A stretch of DNA of 64,000 bases. It comes from Paucimonas lemoignei (GTDB lineage: Bacteria > Pseudomonadota > Gammaproteobacteria > Pseudomonadales > Pseudomonadaceae). This document shows positions 16,715-24,635 of this stretch, piece after piece (the first letter of the stretch is position 1; each line of letters starts with the position of its first letter). The notes beneath the pieces are model-generated. The model was given only the letters and a program-made list of their open reading frames with translations, searched no databases and was not told the origin of the DNA. Both the position numbers and the translations under genes were made by a program. The stretch spans positions 5,860,473 through 5,924,472 of the forward strand of contig LS483371.1 in NCBI GenBank assembly GCA_900475325.1, in the 5' to 3' direction.

Positions 16715-17341
16715 TTGATTTCGATCTATCAGCTCAAGCCCCGCTTCCAGAACCTGCTGCGGCCGATGGTCCAGCGCCTCTTCGACCGAGGTGTGACGGC
16801 CAATCAAGTCACGTTGGCGGCCTGCGCGGTTTCCATCCTGATTGGCGCAGGAGTTGCGCTGTTCGCCGCCTATCAATGGGTATTCGTCCTGATCCCCCTG
16901 TGGATGATCATGCGCATGGCGCTCAATGCCATCGACGGCATGCTGGCTCGGGAGTTCGGCCAGCAATCCCGGCTCGGCGCCTACCTCAATGAGCTGACAG
17001 ACGTCATCGCCGACAGCGCGCTGTTCCTGCCTTTCGCCTTGATCCCGGGCGTCAATCTGTTGCTGATTCTGCTGGTCACCCTCGGGGCGATTTTCAGCGA
17101 ATACGCGGGTGTGCTCGGCCCCATGGTCGGCGCCAGCCGCCGCTACGACGGCCCGATGGGCAAGAGCGACCGCGCATTGGTGTTCGGCGTGATCGGTGCC
17201 GGGGTCGCAGTGGGCTGGTTCGCGCCCCTGTGGATAAACATCATTCTGGCGCTGGTCGCCGGTTTGCTGGTCTACACCCTGATCAATCGCGTGCGACGCG
17301 GCCTGGCTGAGTTGCCCACAAGCCAGGACACCGCTCGGTAA
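16715..17341 (+). CDS. CDP-alcohol phosphatidyltransferase family protein (YnbA-like)
   Basis: Integral membrane protein of 208 residues with about six hydrophobic segments and the CDP-alcohol transferase signature. The signature reads N71-A-I-D74-G75-M-L-A78-R79...G88-A-Y-L-N92-E-L-T-D96, where the usual pattern has aspartates at the positions of N71 and N92; two of the four canonical Asp are therefore Asn. Such enzymes normally transfer a phospho-lipid group from a CDP-linked donor to an alcohol in the membrane. It resembles E. coli YnbA and begins a cluster that also resembles ynbB, ynbC and ynbD. The start is a TTG preceded by AAGGAAAG. Activity with altered metal ligands cannot be assumed. 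Confidence 0.87.
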   Translation: MISIYQLKPRFQNLLRPMVQRLFDRGVTANQVTLAACAVSILIGAGVALFAAYQWVFVLIPLWMIMRMALNAIDGMLAREFGQQSRLGAYLNELTDVIADSALFLPFALIPGVNLLLILLVTLGAIFSEYAGVLGPMVGASRRYDGPMGKSDRALVFGVIGAGVAVGWFAPLWINIILALVAGLLVYTLINRVRRGLAELPTSQDTAR

Positions 17342-17377
17342 CACCTCTTCGGCAACACCCCGGCATAAGGAAATCCC

Positions 17378-19135
17378 ATGCGTGACGTTCAGGATCAACG
17401 TTTCAGCACCCACGATGGCGTGCAGCTGTTCTATCGCCATTGGCCTGCGACAACCACCGACCCGTCGGTGCCGCGCCAGGCGGTGCTGCTGTTCCACCGA
17501 GGGCATGAACATTCCGGGCGTATTGCCCACCTGGTGGATGAACTGGACTTGCCGGGGTTTGATTTTTTCGCCTGGGATTCCCGTGGCCACGGCCAGTCGC
17601 CGGGTGCGCGCGGAGACAGCCCGAGTTTCGCCACCAGCGTGCGCGATGTGCAGACCTTTGTGGATCACCTGAGCGCCACCTTTGGCATTGCCGAAGAAAA
17701 CATGGCCGTGGTCGCGCAAAGCGTCGGCGCCGTGATTGCCGCGACTTGGGCCCACGACTACGCGCCGAAGATTCGCGCGCTGGTGCTGGCCTCTCCCGCC
17801 TTCAAGGTGAAGCTGTACGTGCCCTTTGCGCGACCTGGCCTGGCGCTGCTGCGTCGGTTCAAGGGCAACTTCTTCGTCAACAGCTACGTCAAGGCACGCT
17901 TCCTTAGCCATGATCCCCAGCGGATTGCGTCCTACGACACTGACCCGCTGATCACCAAGGCCATTTCCGTCAACGTGCTGCTGGGCTTGTACGAAGCGGC
18001 TGACCGGGTGGTGGCCGATGCCCAGGCAATTTCCATCCCGACTCAGTTGCTGATCTCCGGCGCCGACTTCGTGGTGCATCGCGGCCCGCAGGAGCGCTTC
18101 TTTGAGCGGCTGGGCAGTGTGCGCAAGGAGAAACACATCCTGCCTGGCTTCTTCCACGACACCTTGGGCGAGCGAGACCGGCATCTGGCCATCAGCCGCG
18201 CCCGGCGCTTCATCCTGCAGAACTTCGAAGCGCCCGTGTCGCGCCCTTCCCTGCTGGACGCCGACAAGCTCGGCGCGACCTGTGCCGAATCCGAAGAACT
18301 CGCCGCCCCGCTGCCGCATAACTCGCCTCGCGACCTGTACTGGCGCATGACCCGCGCCAGCATGGGCCTGGGCGCCAGGTTATCCACAGGCGTGAAACTG
18401 GGCTTCGATACCGGCTTTGATTCCGGCAGCACGCTGGATTACGTGTACCGCAATCAACCTGCCGGTAGCTCGCCAATCGGCAAGCTGATCGATCAGAACT
18501 ACCTGAACTCCATCGGCTGGCGCGGCATTCGGCAACGCAAGCTGAACGTCGAAGAGTTGTTGCGCCTGGCCATGTCGCATCTGCGTAACCAAGGCGCGCC
18601 GGTACGCATCGTCGACATCGCAGCCGGTCACGGGCGCTACATTCTCGAATCCCTGCAAGGCGTGGAGCCGTTGCCGGAGTCGATCCTGCTGCGCGATTAC
18701 AGCGACATCAATGTGCGCGACGGCAGCGCACTGATCGAGCAAAAAGGCCTGGGGCACATCGCAAGGTTCATCAAGGCCGACGCGTTCGATCGCGACGATC
18801 TGGCCGCGCTGGACCCGAAACCGACGCTGGCGGTGGTGTCCGGGCTCTATGAGCTGTTCGCCAGCAACCAGATGGTCGGCGACTCGCTGGCCGGACTGGC
18901 AGCAGCCGTAGAACCAGGCGGTTATCTGGTCTACACCGGTCAGCCCTGGCACCCGCAGCTGGAGCTGATCGCCCGCGCACTGACCAGCCACCGCGCCGGT
19001 CAGGCCTGGGTGATGCGTCGGCGCAGCCAGTCCGAGATGGATCAACTGGTGGAGGCGGCGGGCTTTCGCAAGATCACGCAGCGTGTGGATGAATGGGGCA
19101 TTTTCAGCGTCTCTCTGGCCCAGCGAATCAAGTGA
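17378..19135 (+). CDS. alpha/beta hydrolase-methyltransferase fusion (YnbC-like)
   Basis: Bifunctional protein of 585 residues. Residues 1-285 are an alpha/beta hydrolase of the monoglyceride lipase/lysophospholipase type: FHRGHEHSGR at 39-48, nucleophile S115 in AQSVGA (instead of the usual GxSxG first glycine), and plausible D230 and H260. Residues about 380-585 are a class I methyltransferase-like domain with motif I VDIAAGHGR at 412-420. The length equals that of E. coli YnbC as I recall it. ATG 17378 follows AAGGAAATCCC. It is followed with a 1-bp overlap by the phosphatase gene. A lipid acyl-ester substrate is likely from family and neighbours, not proven. Confidence 0.87.
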   Translation: MRDVQDQRFSTHDGVQLFYRHWPATTTDPSVPRQAVLLFHRGHEHSGRIAHLVDELDLPGFDFFAWDSRGHGQSPGARGDSPSFATSVRDVQTFVDHLSATFGIAEENMAVVAQSVGAVIAATWAHDYAPKIRALVLASPAFKVKLYVPFARPGLALLRRFKGNFFVNSYVKARFLSHDPQRIASYDTDPLITKAISVNVLLGLYEAADRVVADAQAISIPTQLLISGADFVVHRGPQERFFERLGSVRKEKHILPGFFHDTLGERDRHLAISRARRFILQNFEAPVSRPSLLDADKLGATCAESEELAAPLPHNSPRDLYWRMTRASMGLGARLSTGVKLGFDTGFDSGSTLDYVYRNQPAGSSPIGKLIDQNYLNSIGWRGIRQRKLNVEELLRLAMSHLRNQGAPVRIVDIAAGHGRYILESLQGVEPLPESILLRDYSDINVRDGSALIEQKGLGHIARFIKADAFDRDDLAALDPKPTLAVVSGLYELFASNQMVGDSLAGLAAAVEPGGYLVYTGQPWHPQLELIARALTSHRAGQAWVMRRRSQSEMDQLVEAAGFRKITQRVDEWGIFSVSLAQRIK

Positions 19136-20448
19136 TGGCCCACCGGGAAGCGGGTCTGTGGAAGCGGGCCGTGGGCTGGCTGGTGCTGCTGGCGCCGTTT
19201 TTCTTCGCCAGCTACGGCTTCGCCACCTGGGTCACGGCCCAGCGCGAGGACGTCGGCACCTTCGTGTTCGGCTGGGAAGCGCACATGCCGTTCTGGGCCT
19301 GGACGATCATCCCGTATTGGTCCATTGACCTGCTTTACGGCTTCTCGCTGCTGGCCTGCCTGACTCGACGCGAACTCGATACCCACGCGCTGCGGCTGTT
19401 CAGCGCGCAGTTGATTGCGGTCAGTTGCTTCCTGATCTGGCCACTGCGTTTCACCTTCGAACGCCCGGAGCTGGACGGTCTGTTCGGCTGGCTGTTTGCC
19501 GTCCTGGCCGGTTTCGACAAGCCGTTCAATCAGGCGCCTTCGCTGCACATCGCGCTGCTGGTGGTGTTGTGGGTCTGCTATGACCGCTACTTGCGAAGCT
19601 TCCATTCAGGATGGCGTTGGATGCTGCATGGCTGGTTCGCGCTGATCGGTGTTTCGGTCCTCACCACCTGGCAGCATCACTTCATCGACTTACCCACAGG
19701 CGCGCTGGCCGGATGGTTTTGCGTGTGGCTCTGGCCGGATCAGGGTCCAAGCCCTCTGCTGTCCATGAAGCTGGCCCGTGACCCGCAGCGCCTGAAACTG
19801 GGTGCTTATTACGCGCTGGGTGCCTCGCTGTGCCTGGCTTTCGCCTTGTTGCCGGGTGGGGGCTGGCTCTGGCTGTGCTGGCCTGCCGTCTCGCTGCTGT
19901 TGGTGGCGCTGAATTATCTGCTGCTAGGGGCGGCAGGTTTCCAGAAGCGATCCGACGGCAGCCTGAGCCCGGCAGCGCGATGGCTGTACGCACCTTATCT
20001 GATGGGCGCGTGGATCAATTCACGGCTGTGGACAAGATCTCAGCCGGATGCCCGAGAGATTGTGGATAACGTTTGTCTCGGGCGAATCCCTGATAAAAGA
20101 CAGCTGCAGCCGTTCGCAGCGGTTGTGGATATCTGTGCAGAGCTGCCGCTGAATGTCGGCGCGCGCGGGTATCAGGCTGTTCCGGTGCTGGACCTGACGG
20201 TGCCCACTGCCGAGCAATGCCTGCTTGCAGCCCAGTCCATTGAACGTCTACGTCAGCACGGCCCACTGCTGGCGTGCTGCGCCTTGGGTTATTCACGCAG
20301 CGCAACAGCGGTGGCTGCGTGGCTTTTGCACAGCGGCCGAGCGGAGACTGTGGATAAAGCCGTGGCGATGATTCGTGAGGCGGCGCCGAAGATTGTGCTG
20401 CGCGACGGTCATCTGGCGGTGTTGCAACAATTAACCAAAGTCCTATGA
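19135..20448 (+). CDS. PAP2/dual-specificity phosphatase fusion (YnbD-like)
   Basis: Membrane protein of 437 residues. The N-terminal two thirds contain about nine hydrophobic segments with a PAP2-like phosphatase pattern (APSLH for the second motif, HHFID for the third). The C-terminal domain is a dual-specificity/tyrosine phosphatase-like fold with the CX5R loop at C382-ALGYS-R388. Both halves would dephosphorylate lipid or phosphoinositol-like groups. ATG 19135 overlaps the stop of the YnbC-like gene (TGATG), so they are coupled. It matches E. coli YnbD in length and architecture. Two palindromic repeats follow before the next gene. Confidence 0.87.
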   Translation: MAHREAGLWKRAVGWLVLLAPFFFASYGFATWVTAQREDVGTFVFGWEAHMPFWAWTIIPYWSIDLLYGFSLLACLTRRELDTHALRLFSAQLIAVSCFLIWPLRFTFERPELDGLFGWLFAVLAGFDKPFNQAPSLHIALLVVLWVCYDRYLRSFHSGWRWMLHGWFALIGVSVLTTWQHHFIDLPTGALAGWFCVWLWPDQGPSPLLSMKLARDPQRLKLGAYYALGASLCLAFALLPGGGWLWLCWPAVSLLLVALNYLLLGAAGFQKRSDGSLSPAARWLYAPYLMGAWINSRLWTRSQPDAREIVDNVCLGRIPDKRQLQPFAAVVDICAELPLNVGARGYQAVPVLDLTVPTAEQCLLAAQSIERLRQHGPLLACCALGYSRSATAVAAWLLHSGRAETVDKAVAMIREAAPKIVLRDGHLAVLQQLTKVL

Positions 20449-20472
20449 AAGCCAGACGTGAAACACGGACCT

Positions 20473-20742
20473 GTGGGAGCGAATTCATTCGCGAAGGCGT
20501 TATTTCAGTCAACGAAAATGCATCGCCTGAACCGGCCTCTTCGCGAATGAATTCGCTCCCACAGGATGTGCGAAATAAACGATGTCCCATGGAATTCAGA
20601 TGGATTTGGTCTCGACTCACCCATAACGGCCGGGACGAAACACGGATCCGTGGGAGCGAATTCATTCGCGAAGGCGTATTTTCAGTCAATGAAAATGCAT
20701 CGCCTGAACCGGCCTCTTCGCGAATGAATTCGCTCCCACAGG
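20473..20742. repeat. two direct copies of a 93-bp palindromic element
   Basis: Copies at 20473-20565 and 20650-20742. Each has arms GTGGGAGCGAATTCATTCGC and GCGAATGAATTCGCTCCCAC around a nearly identical loop (CAACGAAAATGCATCGCCTG in copy 1, one base different in copy 2), 177 bp apart. They occupy most of the 333-bp gap in the middle of the Ynb-like cluster and may separate it into two expression units. A ribosome binding site for the next gene (AAGGAATAG) follows. Confidence 0.88.
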
Positions 20743-20781
20743 TGTCGGCATCTGACTTACTAATCCGATCAAGGAATAGAC

Positions 20782-21237
20782 ATGTCCCATGAAATGCAGC
20801 TCCACATCGTCGCCAGCCTGCTGCGCAGGGGCAAGGCGCTGGATAACTTGTCCACAGGGCTGACGCTACTCTGCGTAGGCTTCGGGCTGGTTCAGCTGTT
20901 GATAACTGTGCCGAACGCGCTGCTGTTGGTGGTCGTGGTAATCGGCGTACTGCTCGGGATACTCGAAAAGTACTACGCGATACGCGTGGGGTTCGATGCC
21001 GATCTGTTCCACATGGTCGCCAGCGATCCGCAATGGCTGTCTGATCGCACCGCTGCGTTGGACGATGCGCTCGCCCAGCTCGGACTCGCGCCTGTGGATA
21101 AAAATACCCGCAGCTGGGCGTCCCGCAGTCAGGGCGCGCTGAAGCTGCTGCGCCAACAACTGCTGTTTCTCGCCGTTCAGCTGCTGGTACTGCTGAGCGC
21201 TATCGTGATTTTCCCCTGGTTGTCCTTCACCTCTTGA
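20782..21237 (+). CDS. small membrane protein in lipid cluster
   Basis: Not assigned to a family. The 151-residue protein has two adjacent hydrophobic segments (about 25-41 and 43-60, rich in Val/Leu) and one near the C-terminus (about 127-147), with a soluble stretch between that contains DPQWLSDRTAALDDALAQ. No enzyme motif is seen. The gene ends 9 bp before the acyltransferase gene and has AAGGAATAG before its ATG, so it belongs to the same unit as the acyltransferase and CdsA-like genes. A scaffold or transport role in lipid handling is only a guess. Confidence 0.75.
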   Translation: MSHEMQLHIVASLLRRGKALDNLSTGLTLLCVGFGLVQLLITVPNALLLVVVVIGVLLGILEKYYAIRVGFDADLFHMVASDPQWLSDRTAALDDALAQLGLAPVDKNTRSWASRSQGALKLLRQQLLFLAVQLLVLLSAIVIFPWLSFTS

Positions 21238-21246
21238 GGAAACGCC

Positions 21247-21867
21247 ATGTTTGAACCCCTGGTCGCCACGCTCATTACCGCTGGCGCGCGCAGCATCACT
21301 GGCGCCCGTAGCCTGTGGCTGGGCTGCACGCCCGAGCCGGTGCAGCGCATCTACTTCGCCAACCACAGCAGCCACGGCGACTTCGTGCTGCTCTGGGCAT
21401 CACTGCCGCCCGCGCTGCGCAAGCTGACACGCCCGGTCGCCGGTGCTGATTACTGGCAGAGCAGCCCGTTACGGCGCTACATCATCAATGGCGTCTTCAA
21501 TGGCGTGATGGTGGATCGCAATCGCACCTCAGCAGACAGCAACCCGCTGCAACCGATGCTCGATGCCCTGGAGAGCGGCGACTCGCTGATCATCTTCCCG
21601 GAAGGCACGCGCAACCTGGAAGACGGCCTGCTGCCGTTCAAAAGCGGCTTGTACCACCTGGCCAAAAGTTACCCACAGGCTGAACTGGTGCCGGTGTGGA
21701 TAGCCAACCTGAACCGGGTCATGCCCAAGGGCCGCATCTTGCCGCTGCCATTGTTATGCACAACCAGCTTCGGCGTGCCGTTGCAGCTGGACAGTGAAGA
21801 AAGCAAAGAACAGTTCTTGTCGCGCAGCCGTGAAGCGCTGCTGGCCCTGGCACCGGAGCAGCTCTGA
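21247..21867 (+). CDS. 1-acyl-glycerol-3-phosphate acyltransferase-like protein (PlsC family)
   Basis: Protein of 206 residues with both key motifs of the lysophospholipid acyltransferases: H40-SSHG-D45 in the HX4D catalytic motif and FPEGTRN at 117-123 for the acyl acceptor. It would acylate a lysophospholipid from acyl-ACP or acyl-CoA at the inner membrane. It is separate from the housekeeping plsC and is embedded between a membrane protein and a CdsA-like gene that it overlaps by 1 bp. GAGGAAACGCC precedes the ATG. Confidence 0.88.
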   Translation: MFEPLVATLITAGARSITGARSLWLGCTPEPVQRIYFANHSSHGDFVLLWASLPPALRKLTRPVAGADYWQSSPLRRYIINGVFNGVMVDRNRTSADSNPLQPMLDALESGDSLIIFPEGTRNLEDGLLPFKSGLYHLAKSYPQAELVPVWIANLNRVMPKGRILPLPLLCTTSFGVPLQLDSEESKEQFLSRSREALLALAPEQL

Positions 21868-22796
21868 TGGATAAGCAGACGCAAATGTTGTTCATGGGGA
21901 TCGGCGCGATTCTGCTACTGGCCTCGTTGATCGGTTACATCCTCAAACGCAAAGCCGGTGGGCCTAATTCGGTCATCGACAACCTCAACGCGCGAATCAA
22001 TGCGTGGTGGGTGATGGTCATCGTGATCGGCATCGCCTTTGCCTTGGGCTACACCGCGGTGATCCTGCTGTTCTACGCGGTCTCGTTCTACGCCCTGCGC
22101 GAGTTCCTGACCCTGACGCCGACCCGCAAAAGCGACTATCCCGCGCTGGTGGCGGCGTTCTACGTGGCGCTGCCGCTGCAATACCTGCTGATCGCCATGG
22201 ACTGGTACGGGCTGTTTTCGATCTTCATTCCGGTCTATGTGTTTTTGCTGCTGCCGATCCTGGCGTCCCTGGGGGGTGACAGCAAACACTTCCTGGAGCG
22301 TGCCTCCAAAGTGCAATGGGGCCTGATGATCGCGGTGTTCTGCGTGTCTTACGTCCCCGCGCTGCTGACCCTGGACATCGCAGGTTATGAAGGCCGCAAC
22401 CTGCTGCTGATCGCTTACCTGGTGATCGTGGTTCAGCTATCGGACGTGCTGCAGTACGTGTGCGGCAAGCTGTTCGGCAAACACAAGATCGCGCCTAACC
22501 TGTCGCCTTCCAAAACCGTTGAGGGCTTTGTGGGCGGCATCGCGCTGGCGTCGCTGATCGGCGGCGCGCTGTGGTGGATCACGCCGTTCAATCCGTGGCA
22601 GGCGATCCTGATTGCTCTGCTGATCAACCTGCTGGGCTTCGCGGGCGGCATCGTCATGTCGGCGATCAAGCGCGACCGGGGCGTCAAGGATTGGGGCCAC
22701 ATGATCGAAGGCCACGGCGGCATGCTCGATCGCCTGGATTCGGTGTGCTTTGCCGCGCCGATCTTCTTTCATCTTGTGCGGTATTGGTGGACTTAA
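21867..22796 (+). CDS. phosphatidate cytidylyltransferase-like protein (YnbB/CdsA family)
   Basis: Integral membrane protein of 309 residues with about eight hydrophobic segments and the CdsA signature near the C-terminus, SAIKRDRGVKDWGHMIEGHG followed by DRLDS. CdsA makes CDP-diacylglycerol from phosphatidate and CTP, the donor used by CDP-alcohol transferases such as the first gene of this cluster. Size and context match E. coli YnbB. It overlaps the acyltransferase stop by 1 bp. The combination acyltransferase, cytidylyltransferase and CDP-alcohol transferase forms a complete route from lysophosphatidate to a phospholipid product. Confidence 0.9.
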   Translation: MDKQTQMLFMGIGAILLLASLIGYILKRKAGGPNSVIDNLNARINAWWVMVIVIGIAFALGYTAVILLFYAVSFYALREFLTLTPTRKSDYPALVAAFYVALPLQYLLIAMDWYGLFSIFIPVYVFLLLPILASLGGDSKHFLERASKVQWGLMIAVFCVSYVPALLTLDIAGYEGRNLLLIAYLVIVVQLSDVLQYVCGKLFGKHKIAPNLSPSKTVEGFVGGIALASLIGGALWWITPFNPWQAILIALLINLLGFAGGIVMSAIKRDRGVKDWGHMIEGHGGMLDRLDSVCFAAPIFFHLVRYWWT

Positions 22797-22802
22797 AGCA
22801 GT

Positions 22803-22882
22803 TACAAGCGTCAAGCCGCAAGCTACAAGTGAAGCGAGTTCGCTTTTAACTTGAAGCTTGTAGCTTGACGCTTGCAGCTATG
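22803..22882. repeat. inverted repeat, CAAGCTACAAG family
   Basis: ACAAGCGTCAAGCCGCAAGC at about 22803-22822 is inverted as GCTTGTAGCTTGACGCTTGC at about 22856-22875. It is a different palindrome family from the GTGGGAG elements. It separates the CdsA-like gene from lpd and may terminate the lipid cluster transcript. Confidence 0.75.
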
Positions 22883-22930
22883 AATATTACAACCATCATT
22901 TAAGGCTTTGACTCAGGAGCAAAAAAAGCC

Positions 22931-24331
22931 ATGAGCAGTTATGACGTTGTGATTATCGGCGGCGGCCCCGGCGGCTATAACGCGGCCATCCGTGCCGGGC
23001 AGTTGGGGCTGAGCGTGGCCTGTATCGAAGGTCGGGAAACCTTGGGCGGCACCTGCCTGAACGTGGGCTGCATCCCCTCCAAGGCGCTGCTGCACGCCTC
23101 CGAACTCTACGAATCGGCGGTGGGTGAAGAGTTCGCCAAGCTCGGTATTGAAGTCACGCCCACGTTGAACCTTGGGCAGATGATGAAGCAGAAAGGCGAA
23201 AGCGTGACTGCCCTGACCAAAGGCATCGAGTTTCTGTTTCGCAAGTACAAAGCCGAGTGGATCAAGGGCTGGGGGCGTATCGCGGGGCCTGGCCGGGTCA
23301 TCGTCACCGATGCTCAAGGCGTTGAAACCGAGCTGCAAGCCAAGGACATCATCATCGCCACCGGTTCCGAGCCGACTCCACTGCCCGGCGTAGATATCGA
23401 CAACAAACGCATTCTGGACTCCACCGGCGCGCTGTCTTTGCCTGAAGTGCCCAAGCATCTGGTGGTGATCGGCGCGGGCGTCATCGGCCTGGAGCTGGGT
23501 TCGGTATGGCGGCGTCTGGGGGCGAAAGTCACGGTGGTGGAATACCTTGATCACGTCGCCCACGGCACTGATCTGGAGACTGGCAAGACCTTGCAGCGCT
23601 CATTGTCGCGTCAAGGCATCAACTTCAAGCTGAGCTCGAAAGTCACCACGGCCACCTCATCGGACCTGGGTGTAAGCCTGAGCGTAGAACCCGCTGCCGG
23701 TGGTGAAGCCGAACTGATTGAAGCTGATTACGTATTGGTTTCTATCGGCCGTCGCCCTTACACCAAGGGCCTTGGCCTGGAAACCGTGGGCCTTGAGGTG
23801 GACAAGCGCGGCATGCTGGAAAACAAAGGCCACCGCACCGCGGCAGAGCATGTCTGGGTGATTGGCGATGTCACCTCCGGGCCGATGCTGGCGCACAAGG
23901 CCGAAGACGAGGCCAATGTGTGCCTGGAGCGCATCGTCGGCAAAGCCGGAGAAGTGAATTACAACCTGATCCCCAACGTGATCTACACCCGCCCGGAACT
24001 GGCCAGCGTGGGCAAGACCGAGGAGCAGCTCAAGGCCGAAGGCCGCGCGTACAAGGTCGGGAAATTCCCGTTCAGCGCCAACAGCCGCGCCAAGGTCAAC
24101 CACGAGGCCGACGGCTTCGCCAAGGTGCTGGCTGACGAGCGCACCGATGAGATCCTTGGCGTACACCTGGTGGGGCCAAGTGTCAGTGAAATGATTGCCG
24201 AGTTCTGCGTGGCCATGGAGTTTGCGGCGTCGTCCGAGGACATCGGCCTGATCAGCCACCCCCACCCGACCCGCTCCGAAGCCCTGCGCCAGGCGGCGAT
24301 GAGCGTGATGGGGTTACCGACTCAGACGTGA
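22931..24331 (+). CDS. lpd: dihydrolipoyl dehydrogenase
   Basis: FAD enzyme of 466 residues that reoxidises dihydrolipoamide on 2-oxoacid dehydrogenase complexes or the glycine cleavage system, passing electrons to NAD. It has the N-terminal FAD motif GGGPGG (10-15), the redox disulfide C42-LNVG-C47, an NAD-binding GAGVIGLELGSVW segment near 185, and the C-terminal HPHPTRSE with the catalytic His445 and Glu450. It lies alone, away from E1/E2 genes, as the extra Lpd of pseudomonads does, so the partner complex is unclear. The ATG is 22931 after CAGGAGCAAAAAAAGCC. Confidence 0.93.
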   Translation: MSSYDVVIIGGGPGGYNAAIRAGQLGLSVACIEGRETLGGTCLNVGCIPSKALLHASELYESAVGEEFAKLGIEVTPTLNLGQMMKQKGESVTALTKGIEFLFRKYKAEWIKGWGRIAGPGRVIVTDAQGVETELQAKDIIIATGSEPTPLPGVDIDNKRILDSTGALSLPEVPKHLVVIGAGVIGLELGSVWRRLGAKVTVVEYLDHVAHGTDLETGKTLQRSLSRQGINFKLSSKVTTATSSDLGVSLSVEPAAGGEAELIEADYVLVSIGRRPYTKGLGLETVGLEVDKRGMLENKGHRTAAEHVWVIGDVTSGPMLAHKAEDEANVCLERIVGKAGEVNYNLIPNVIYTRPELASVGKTEEQLKAEGRAYKVGKFPFSANSRAKVNHEADGFAKVLADERTDEILGVHLVGPSVSEMIAEFCVAMEFAASSEDIGLISHPHPTRSEALRQAAMSVMGLPTQT

Positions 24332-24350
24332 TGCCTACAACGCCGCATAC

Positions 24351-24445
24351 CCGTGGGACCGGCTTCAGCCGGGAAGAGGCCTTGGCAAACGCCGCATTTG
24401 CGTCGTCAGGAATACCGCTTTCCCGGCTAAAGCCGGTCCCACAGG
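24351..24445. repeat. palindromic repeat, GGGACCGGCTTCAGCCGGGA family
   Basis: Arms CCGTGGGACCGGCTTCAGCC and GGCTAAAGCCGGTCCCACAG around about 50 bp. The related element near mnmE is at 58985-59073. The following bases to 24635 contain an AT-rich stretch (24480-24540) that probably carries the opgD promoter; no gene is seen. Confidence 0.85.
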
Positions 24446-24635
24446 TTCACCAACCCCACAGGTACCTGCGCCATCCCGAAACAATTTCGGCACATCTAAA
24501 TCGTAATTATTTATGTTTTTTGCGAACAAGAGGCTGTGTTTGTTATCTGTTGTCGGTAGCTTGGCGTTCAGCAAGGAGTCGTAGCGCGTATTTTTCTCGT
24601 GCAGGAAGCACAGCACTGGTTAGGGGCTTCACCTT

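Noticed and set aside
16202..18319. Long minus-strand open frame (705 codons) across the Ynb-like genes
   Set aside because: It is antisense to well-supported genes and runs into translated repeats; a GC-rich genome gives such shadow frames.
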